From assembly GCA_039024915.1 (NCBI GenBank), contig JBCCPK010000004.1, positions 310,001 to 374,000 of the forward strand: a stretch of 64,000 nucleotides of DNA. The letters are read 5' to 3'. Under the pieces are notes generated by a model that worked only from the letters and a program-made list of their open reading frames with translations, did not search any database and had not been told where the DNA came from. Below, in pieces: positions 57,744 through 64,000 of the stretch; position 1 is the first letter of the stretch, and each line of letters opens with the position of its first letter. Source of the DNA: Pseudomonadota bacterium (lineage in GTDB: Bacteria; Pseudomonadota; Alphaproteobacteria; Rhizobiales; MH13). A program made the translations under genes and the position numbers.

Positions 57744-58373
57744 TTATCCGCCGAGAAGCTGTGTAAGGAGCCAGCCCGCGAGAAGGACCCCTAATGTTGC
57801 GGCCATCAGATAGCGCTTGGGGATGGCTAACCGGTCAAGCCTGCGCCCGATGAACTGCGTGGCGACCGCAAGACCGAAATAGCGAAGGGCACGCGAAGCG
57901 GCGACTGCCGCAAGAAAGGTCACAAACGATCCTTGTACGGCGCCCGCACCCAAGGTTGCCAATTGGAGAGGCACCGGCGTCACCGAAACGATGAACACCT
58001 TCCAAAACAGACCGGCGTCGCTCAGATCGGATGTCACGGCTTCAAAATCGGCCAGAAGTCCAAGCTCATCCAGAGCTGGCCGAACCAATGTGTCGGCAAC
58101 CGTATAGCCCAGGACGTAAAATGCTACAGCTCCGACGAGGCAGCCGAGCCACATGAAAAGTGCGATGCGCAAGGCTCGGACCGGGTGGCCGATCATCAGC
58201 GGAATCGCCACCGCCTCCATCGGTATGGGAAGCACCGTCGATTCGACGGCAGATAGCGCGCTTAGCCCCCAACGACTGTTGGCAAGTTTCGCCGTAAGCC
58301 CCGCTTCCTCGGGGATTTCATTCCCTGAGTTCTTTAGCCCGGGCTTGGCAGCGGTATCGGGAGCTTGGGTCAT
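57744..58373 (-). CDS. YqaA-like / SNARE-associated (VTT) membrane protein
   Basis: A 209-residue inner-membrane protein from the ATG at 58373 (MTQAPDTAAKPGLKNSGNEI). Four to five hydrophobic segments follow, with SRWGLSALSAVESTVLPIPM and VTPVPLQLATLGAGAVQGSF, the paired motifs of the DedA/YqaA group. The group is linked to envelope integrity and perhaps lipid movement. An extended frame to 58718 adds 115 unlikely residues. It is divergent from the EF-hand gene. Confidence 0.83.
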   Translation of the reverse strand: MTQAPDTAAKPGLKNSGNEIPEEAGLTAKLANSRWGLSALSAVESTVLPIPMEAVAIPLMIGHPVRALRIALFMWLGCLVGAVAFYVLGYTVADTLVRPALDELGLLADFEAVTSDLSDAGLFWKVFIVSVTPVPLQLATLGAGAVQGSFVTFLAAVAASRALRYFGLAVATQFIGRRLDRLAIPKRYLMAATLGVLLAGWLLTQLLGG

Positions 58374-58709
58374 TGGAAAGCGGTTGAAGGAGCGAGCGTG
58401 AGATGAACGAACACGCTGCATCTGGGCTGCGGGCGCTGCTCCTTCAATGATCTGGCAAGCGGAAATGAAGCCACCCGTTGGTTGGCCAGTGGCTGTAACA
58501 TTGTGTGATCGCCCCGCCGTCTTTCCGCCAGAAAATGGGTCCGCGTGGGCCACATTCGCACGCCAGCTTCCCCTTCGTGCAGCCGGGGTGGCAGCGGATA
58601 GCCCGGGCCCGCACAGCACCGGGCGGGGCGTTCGCACCCACCATGTTCCAGCGCCTCGCCTGGTGCATCTCCATCCGCGCCCATCCGCGCCAAAACAGTG
58701 GAGACTGAT
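58374..58709. other. Spacer between the YqaA-like and EF-hand genes
   Basis: About 335 bases of divergent promoter region. Only the ribosome site GGAGA (58701-58705) of the EF-hand gene is recognised. Confidence 0.4.
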
Positions 58710-58985
58710 ATGACACACGCCAAAGCAACCCGCGCAAAATCGCTCCCAGCTCTTGTGCTGGGCGGTGCGTTTGCCACCGGTTTGGCCCTTGCTGCGCCTT
58801 TAGCGCTGGCTCAGGACGAACCAGGATTCTCCGATGTTGATTTCAACGTCGATGGCGTCGTCAGCCAAGATGAGCTTCTGGCTGCTTTCCCGGATATGAC
58901 CACCGACGATTTCGCCATGGCCGATACGAATGGCGACACGGTCATCACCGAAGACGAGTATGAGGCCATGGCCACCGATATGTAA
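58710..58985 (+). CDS. Exported EF-hand calcium-binding protein
   Basis: A 91-residue protein with a signal peptide (LPALVLGGAFATGLALAAPL, cut near ALAQ). Two EF-hand-like loops follow: DFNVDGVVSQDE and DTNGDTVITEDE, each with Asp/Asn/Asp at positions 1, 3 and 5 and the final Glu at 12. It is likely a small periplasmic or secreted Ca-binding protein; partner unknown. GGAGA is six bases before the ATG at 58710. It stands 128 bases before typA on the same strand. Confidence 0.88.
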   Translation: MTHAKATRAKSLPALVLGGAFATGLALAAPLALAQDEPGFSDVDFNVDGVVSQDELLAAFPDMTTDDFAMADTNGDTVITEDEYEAMATDM

Positions 58986-59113
58986 CGCGGACCACGCCGA
59001 AGTCCGGCTCCGGGCGCGCATACCGGTTCGACCATATGTGCGCTCGGGGCTGGTTTTTGACCGCATTGAGCTATATGGAGCGCCAACCTCCGAGATTTTT
59101 CTGGTGCCCCCCA

Positions 59114-60973
59114 ATGGCTAACTCTTCGTCTGCCGCGCCTGCCGGTCTGCGCAATATTGCGATCATCGCGCATGTCGATCACGGCAAAACCACCTTGATT
59201 GATGTTCTGCTCAAAGAATCCGGGCTGTTTCGCGACAATGAACAGGTCGCCGAGCGGGCGATGGATTCCAACGACCTGGAACGGGAACGTGGCATTACCA
59301 TCCTTGCCAAGGTCACTTCACTGACGTGGCAAGATAAGGCCGGTGTCGGAAACCGGATCAATATCGTCGACACACCCGGCCACGCCGACTTCGGCGGTGA
59401 AGTCGAGCGTATCCTGCATATGGTCGATGGCGTCATCCTGTTGGTCGATGCGGCCGAAGGGCCGATGCCGCAAACGAAGTTTGTGCTCGCCAAGGCTCTG
59501 AAGCTCGGGCTGCGGCCGATTGTGGCCATCAACAAGATCGACAAGCCTGAGAGCCGACCGGACGCGGTGCTCGACGAGGTTTTCGACCTCTTTGCCGCAC
59601 TTGACGCAAACGAAGATCAGCTTGATTTTCCCGTTCTTTACGGGTCAGCCAAGCAGGGCTGGATGGCGGCTGATCCGGCTGGACCCAAAGACGATATGAC
59701 GGCCCTTTTCGAATTGGTGCTCGACCACGTTCCAGCTCCGAGAACCGAGGATGGCGCATTCCGTTTACTGGCAACGACCTTGTCTGCCAACCCCTATCTT
59801 GGCCGGATCCTGACCGGTCGCATCGCGTCTGGAACCGTTCGCGCCAATATGCCGATCAAAGCTCTGGGCCGCGACGGCGCGGTGATCGAAAGCGGCCGGG
59901 CCTCAAAGGTCATGACATTCAAGGGCCTTGAGATGGTGCCCGTCGATGAAGCGCATGCGGGTGATATCGTTGCGCTTGCCGGCCTCGAAAAGGCAACCGT
60001 CGCGGATACGATTTGTGATCCTTCCGTGAGCGAACCGATCGCCGCTCAGCCGATCGATCCGCCGACCCTTTCGATGACGTTCATGGTCAATGACAGCCCG
60101 TTGGCTGGCCGCGATGGTGACAAGCTGCAAAGCCGGGTCATTCGCGCTCGTTTGCTTGCGGAAGCCGAAGGCAACGTGGCGCTCAAGGTTGATGAGGGTG
60201 ACAACAAGGACGCGTTCATTGTGTCAGGCCGCGGTGAATTGCAGCTCGCGGTGCTGATCGAGACCATGCGGCGGGAGGGGTTCGAGCTTGGTGTTTCACG
60301 ACCGCAAGTGGTTTTCCGCAAGGATGACGGCGGAGCGCTGCTGGAGCCTATTGAGGAGGTCACCGTCGATGTTGACGAAGAATTCTCCGGCGCCGTTGTT
60401 CAGAAACTCTCCGAAAGGCGGGGCGACCTGGTTGAAATGGCCCCTTCGGGCGGCGGCAAGCAGCGTCTGATCCTGCATGTGCCAACACGTGGATTGATCG
60501 GCTATCACGGGGAGTTCATGACCGACACACGCGGGACAGGGATCATGAACCGTTCGTTCCACAGCTATGCGCCGCACAAAGGCGCGATCAAGGATCGCCA
60601 TACCGGCGTGCTGATCTCTATGAGCCAGGGTGATGCTGTGGCGTATGCCCTGTGGAACCTTGAGGATCGTGGTCCAATGATGGTCGATCCCGGAACGCCG
60701 GTATACCAGGGCATGATCATCGGTGAGCACACCCGCGGCAATGATCTTGAAGTGAATGTGCTGAAGGGCAAACAGCTGACCAATATCCGAGCCGCCGGCA
60801 AGGATGATGCCGTCCGGTTGACCACACCGATCAAGATGACGCTGGAAAAGGCCCTTGCTTACATTGCCGATGACGAGTTGGTCGAAGTGACCCCGGCGGC
60901 CATTCGCCTGCGTAAGCGGCATCTTGATCCGCACGAGCGTAAGCGAGCGGCGAAGGCGCAAGCCGCAGCCTAG
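59114..60973 (+). CDS. typA: GTP-binding protein TypA/BipA
   Basis: Ribosome-associated GTPase for stress growth and 50S assembly, 619 residues from the ATG at 59114 (MANSSSAAPAGLRNIAIIAH). G motifs are AHVDHGKTTLIDVLL, VDTPGHADFGGEV and NKIDKPE; the translational-GTPase beta-barrel and EF-G-like domains IV/V follow, with RPQVVFRKDDGGALLEPIEEVTVD split across 60301-60371 and the C-terminal domain containing DRHTGVLISMSQGDA and PVYQGMIIGEHTRG. The ribosome site is poor; the start is fixed by homology. The end has a basic tail KRHLDPHERKRAAKAQAAA. Cytoplasmic. Confidence 0.95.
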   Translation: MANSSSAAPAGLRNIAIIAHVDHGKTTLIDVLLKESGLFRDNEQVAERAMDSNDLERERGITILAKVTSLTWQDKAGVGNRINIVDTPGHADFGGEVERILHMVDGVILLVDAAEGPMPQTKFVLAKALKLGLRPIVAINKIDKPESRPDAVLDEVFDLFAALDANEDQLDFPVLYGSAKQGWMAADPAGPKDDMTALFELVLDHVPAPRTEDGAFRLLATTLSANPYLGRILTGRIASGTVRANMPIKALGRDGAVIESGRASKVMTFKGLEMVPVDEAHAGDIVALAGLEKATVADTICDPSVSEPIAAQPIDPPTLSMTFMVNDSPLAGRDGDKLQSRVIRARLLAEAEGNVALKVDEGDNKDAFIVSGRGELQLAVLIETMRREGFELGVSRPQVVFRKDDGGALLEPIEEVTVDVDEEFSGAVVQKLSERRGDLVEMAPSGGGKQRLILHVPTRGLIGYHGEFMTDTRGTGIMNRSFHSYAPHKGAIKDRHTGVLISMSQGDAVAYALWNLEDRGPMMVDPGTPVYQGMIIGEHTRGNDLEVNVLKGKQLTNIRAAGKDDAVRLTTPIKMTLEKALAYIADDELVEVTPAAIRLRKRHLDPHERKRAAKAQAAA

Positions 60974-61143
60974 GCAAGAGTGCTGCGTAAGCGATCGGCG
61001 AAGGCGCCGGGCGAAGTCTGAGCCAACCTACTCTGTGCATAAGCGGCTTCTATCGCGGACAGAAGTTGGCGAGAATTGGTAGCGGGGCGGAATTCCTCCA
61101 AAAGTTGCTTGGCGAACGTAAATTTTGCTCCTAGGCTCCGGGT

Positions 61144-61746
61144 ATGAGCGTGGAAGCTATCACGATCCGCCCCGCTGAACCTGACGATGCGCAGGCCATC
61201 ACCGATGTGCATGACGCGGCTTGGATGGGTGCCTACCGCGGTATTATCCCCGGTGCGGCGCTGGCTCGCATGGTGGCACGGCGCGGCCCGAAATGGTGGT
61301 CACGTCTGATCGCGCATCGCCGCGGCCTTCTTGTCTTGCAATATCATGGGGCCGTCATTGGATACGTCACCTTCGGCGCCAACCGGTCCCGTTCGCTGCG
61401 CGTGCGCGGTGAGATTTACGAGCTCTACGTTGCGCCTGCTTATCAGGGGCTTGGTTTTGGCGCGCGGCTGTTTAACGCGGCAATGGCGCGGCTCCGAGAG
61501 GCACGCATGGCTCACTTCGTGGCATGGGTGCTGGAAGACAACGACATGGCGGTGCGGTTCTACACGTCGATGGGCGGAGAACCGGTCGCCCATGGCGTCG
61601 AGCGTTTCGACCGAACCGATGTGCGCAAGCTTGCCTTCACCTGGGGAGGCCGTGCATCGAGCGGTCGACGTTTGACAGGTAAGACATCGACCGGGAGAGA
61701 TCTCCGTTCCACCGGGCCGCGCATTCGCCGTAAGAACGAGCCTTAA
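61144..61746 (+). CDS. GNAT-family N-acetyltransferase
   Basis: A 200-residue acetyltransferase: ITIRPAEPDDAQAITDVHDA at the start, the acetyl-CoA site YELYVAPAYQGLGFGARLFN (Q-x-x-G-x-G), and WVLEDNDMAVRFYTSMGGEP near the end of the fold. The last 35 residues are basic and Ser/Thr/Arg-rich (SGRRLTGKTSTGRDLRSTGP), a tail outside the fold. Substrate unknown. It is unrelated beyond the fold to the GNAT gene at 40.1 kb. Confidence 0.88.
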   Translation: MSVEAITIRPAEPDDAQAITDVHDAAWMGAYRGIIPGAALARMVARRGPKWWSRLIAHRRGLLVLQYHGAVIGYVTFGANRSRSLRVRGEIYELYVAPAYQGLGFGARLFNAAMARLREARMAHFVAWVLEDNDMAVRFYTSMGGEPVAHGVERFDRTDVRKLAFTWGGRASSGRRLTGKTSTGRDLRSTGPRIRRKNEP

Positions 61747-62030
61747 TGTCGCTCGCGTTCGATCCGATGCGCAGGCCCTCGATGGCGTGCACACTTTTGT
61801 TGTGGTCGGACCAGCTGCTCTTTCTACCCCGCTTCGACGTATCGCAGCACCAACGCACGTGATCCGCACGGCGTCAGGCTGGGCCTATCAGACCGTGTCT
61901 TCAAATGGGACGCACACCGATGGCTATCGACGTTCGGTGATCAGCACTCTTGCTTAAAGTCTTGTGCTCGTCGGGCTGCTAGCTTCCCAGCCCATATCGG
62001 GATCAAACTTTCAACTACGGCGAGCTTTTT

Positions 62031-62576
62031 ATGCGCATCGAAGCCATCCCCATCGGGGACAATCCACCTCACGACGTTAACGTGCTGATTGAGGTTCCCA
62101 CCGGCGGCGAACCGATCAAGTATGAGATCGAGAAGGATTCTGGCACCTTGTTTGTCGATCGTTTCTTGTACACGCCGATGCGCTACCCGGGGAACTATGG
62201 GTTTGTTCCCCACACCTTGTCTGACGATGGCGATCCGATCGACGTTGTGGTTTGCAACGCACGACCGATTATTCCGGGCGCGGTGATGAACTGCCGGGTC
62301 GTGGGTGCACTGATCATGGAAGATGATGGCGGGGGCGATGAGAAGCTCGTCGCCGTGCCCAGCAGCAAGCTGACCAACCGCTATGAACGGGTGCAGAACT
62401 ACACCGATCTACCGCCCATTCAGATCCAGCAGGTCGAGCATTTCTTCTTGCACTACAAGGATCTCGAACCCAATAAATGGGTCAAAATTGGCCGTTGGGC
62501 CGGTGTGGACGAGGCAAAGGATATGGTCAGCACCGCGATCGCCAACGCTGGTGGCAAGCGTCACGGCAGCAGCTAG
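62031..62576 (+). CDS. ppa: Inorganic pyrophosphatase
   Basis: Soluble family I pyrophosphatase, 181 residues, hydrolysing PPi with Mg ions. Active-site landmarks are [27 protein letters not shown] and the [10 protein letters not shown] signature with its three aspartates; the C-terminal [19 protein letters not shown] is typical. The ATG at 62031 gives [20 protein letters not shown]. About 280 bases upstream hold no gene that I can support. ppa near typA is a common pairing in relatives. Cytoplasmic. Confidence 0.96.
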   Translation: MRIEAIPIGDNPPHDVNVLIEVPTGGEPIKYEIEKDSGTLFVDRFLYTPMRYPGNYGFVPHTLSDDGDPIDVVVCNARPIIPGAVMNCRVVGALIMEDDGGGDEKLVAVPSSKLTNRYERVQNYTDLPPIQIQQVEHFFLHYKDLEPNKWVKIGRWAGVDEAKDMVSTAIANAGGKRHGSS

Positions 62577-62769
62577 CGGAAGCGGTTGGCGCACCCCTTC
62601 AGATGGCAGACCGCGCTGTCTGATCGCGGATTAAACGCCGCCCTTGGGCTCACTCCAAAGACGGTGGTCGTTTATGCTCGGAAGCTCAGCCCCACATGGC
62701 TGACAAGCTGCACTTGATGAGTGTTAGCGTTTGTCTACGTGCGCGCAATGTTGATGTGTGTCTGCTTCC

Positions 62770-63060
62770 TTAGAACACGTTTGGATAGGCGTAGCGGACG
62801 ATCAGTTGCTGCAGGAAATAGATGCCAAGCAGCAGCACGATTGGCGAAACATCGATGCCACCTAGGTTTGGCAGGAAGCGTCGTATGGGTGCCAAGAGCG
62901 GCTCTGTGAGCCCGTGCACAAAACGTCCAATCGTCCCGACCACCTGATTGCGTGGATTGATGACGTTGAAGGCCAGCAGCCAGCTCATCACAGCCGAGAT
63001 GATAATCACCCACCAATAAAGGTTGAGGATGAGCATGATGACGTCCAGCACGGCCCGCAT
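62770..63060 (-). CDS. YggT family membrane protein
   Basis: A 96-residue protein with two hydrophobic blocks: VIMLILNLYWWVIIISAVMS and PIVLLLGIYFLQQLIVRYAY. Between them the conserved FNVINPRNQVVGTIGRFVHG and TEPLLAPIRRFLPNLGGID motifs identify YggT. AGGAGTT lies seven bases before the ATG at 63060. The role is not firmly known; in some bacteria the family is linked to cell-division or osmotic functions. It is convergent with ppa. Confidence 0.93.
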   Translation of the reverse strand: MRAVLDVIMLILNLYWWVIIISAVMSWLLAFNVINPRNQVVGTIGRFVHGLTEPLLAPIRRFLPNLGGIDVSPIVLLLGIYFLQQLIVRYAYPNVF

Positions 63061-63280
63061 TGGATAACTCCTGTTGTCTGGCCGCATAAAGCGGCCGGAA
63101 TCAGCGGGAAACCAAGCCCTGCTGCGTTGGTCCATGTAGGCGTTCGCTGCGGTCAGAGCAAGGCGCTGGATATTGCAGAGCACAACTCGATGTTCGCAAG
63201 TCGTCGGGCCCGCTGGCGGGGCTGTGGTGTCCGTTGATCTCGATAATGATTGAAGCGGGCTCTGACTGCACAGGACCTGC

Positions 63281-63310
63281 TTGACAGCGCGCTGGCCGCA
63301 GCCCTAGATC
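63281..63310 (+). promoter_or_regulatory. Candidate promoter of the tRNA-Ala gene
   Basis: TTGACA (63281-63286) is a consensus -35 box, followed after 18 bases by TAGATC (63305-63310), a weaker -10. Transcription would begin near 63317, about 38 bases before the tRNA. Confidence 0.55.
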
Positions 63311-63354
63311 GGCGCTCCTGGATCAAGGTTCGTACGTGATCCTTGCGCCTGATG

Positions 63355-63430
<76 letters not shown>

Positions 63431-63851
63431 TTTGCCATTTGCATGGTCTCAAGTGCCCCTAAATCCCTGAATGGCAACGCACTTTTCTTGGCTCTAGTAC
63501 CCTCATTTCGGCAGCATGGGATTTGGCCCGCGAAGGCCAGTTTCAGGACCGTTCTCCGCAAGGTGATGTTGCCGCTTTCCCAGAGTTTCGTGGGGTTTGC
63601 GAGGAACGTCAGGACCGGCAAGTTTTTCATCCCACTTACCCTTTGGAGCAGCCTGAAGGGCGAGCTTTTCGCCTAAGAGCGCCATTGCTCTTCAATGGAC
63701 TCGAGTTTTCCGCTTTCAGCGCAGATCAAGCAAACCCAACAGTGTTCAACGGGTTTCTACGAAATTGAATAAGGCTCAAACTGCGTCATTATAGACTGAG
63801 TGTGCATAGCTTTTGTGCTGCTCAAGACAAAGCAGCACTGCGGAGGGTCTC
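63431..63851. other. Spacer between tRNA-Ala and the excisionase-like gene
   Basis: About 420 bases without a gene I can support. Composition shifts toward A/T at the right end (about 63760-63840), just before a strong ribosome site GGAGGG. If an element is integrated here, the attachment core should coincide with the tRNA 3' end; a second copy is not in the window. Confidence 0.4.
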
Positions 63852-64000
63852 ATGCTTAGCAAGCCTTTTCTGACGACCCATGAGATCGCTGACCTCCTAA
63901 AGGTTGGTGAGCAAACGGTCCGCACGTGGATCCATCACAAGGAACTGCGCGCGGTGAAGCTCGGGCGCGAATACCGTGTTGCGGTCAAGGATCTCGAAGC
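63852..64000 (+). CDS. Excisionase-like HTH protein, N-terminal part
   Basis: An open frame from the ATG at 63852, four bases after GGAGGG, that runs off the right edge with about 49 residues. It reads LTTHEIADLLKVGEQTVRTW, then IHHKELRAVKLGREYRVAVK DLE. This is the HTH_17/excisionase (MerR-like winged HTH) motif: ADLLKVGEQTVRTWI is the helix-turn-helix and LGREYRV the wing. Such proteins are usual at the edges of integrated elements or in toxin loci. Lying beside a tRNA it suggests an island that continues beyond the window. Confidence 0.85.
   Translation, partial: MLSKPFLTTHEIADLLKVGEQTVRTWIHHKELRAVKLGREYRVAVKDLE

Noticed and set aside
60970-61212. An 80-codon minus-strand frame between typA and the GNAT gene
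   Set aside because: Part of it looks protein-like (LLSAIEAAYAQSRLAQ), but it overlaps the GNAT start and has no convincing start or ribosome site. Kept as undecided rather than called.

Overview
The window reads as about 64 kb of chromosome from an alphaproteobacterium, most likely of the Hyphomicrobiales (Rhizobiales) grade. No 16S gene is present, so this rests on gene order and gene families. Blocks I associate with that group are aroK-aroB next to a Xer recombinase and accA; secA / parvulin isomerase / argJ / mutT; methyltransferase / comF / grxC / nitrilase-family / DUF1178; lysC-ptsP-prfA-prmC-DUF4167 with ubiG divergent; and typA near ppa. The DNA is GC-rich, with many 4-base start/stop overlaps and frequent GTG or TTG starts.

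Layout. 0-13 kb: a cut exported protein, leuC, an orphan betaine-type binding protein, two Xer-family recombinases flanking a CNNM/CorC-like protein and aroB-aroK, then accA, an L,D-transpeptidase lipoprotein, a hydrolase and an MFS carrier. 13.9-23.9 kb: secA facing a parvulin-argJ-mutT run, a 1260-residue multi-PAS GGDEF-EAL protein and an orphan Flp pilin. 23.9-36.9 kb: mostly housekeeping genes (comF, grxC, nitrilase family, DUF1178, MOSC, DUF4167, prmC, prfA, ptsP, lysC, CBS protein, ubiG). 37-42.7 kb: an MFS carrier, a possible gene remnant, an exo/endonuclease-family protein, an unrecognised protein with GFNPQPEPP repeats, and a zinc-type COG0523 GTPase behind a perfect Zur-like palindrome; clpB follows. 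45.6-51.9 kb is an accessory zone with palindromic and tandem repeats, an overlapping pair (DUF488 plus an unknown protein), a broken HigA-like antitoxin, cspA, a two-gene metallothionein/Xre-regulator unit, a bacterial alternative oxidase and a single-domain response regulator. 52-63 kb: DUF3179 protein, CoA-transferase, phytase-like exported protein, YqaA-like membrane protein, EF-hand protein, typA, GNAT, ppa and YggT. The window closes with tRNA-Ala(CGC) and the start of an excisionase-like gene, probably the edge of an integrated element.

The best candidates for something undescribed are the metallothionein plus Cys-tailed Xre regulator (49.0-49.5 kb), the GFNPQPEPP-repeat protein beside a nuclease-family gene (38.5-40.0 kb), and the DUF488/unknown overlapping pair (45.6-46.9 kb). 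All functional statements come from motif recognition by eye; no database search was run.
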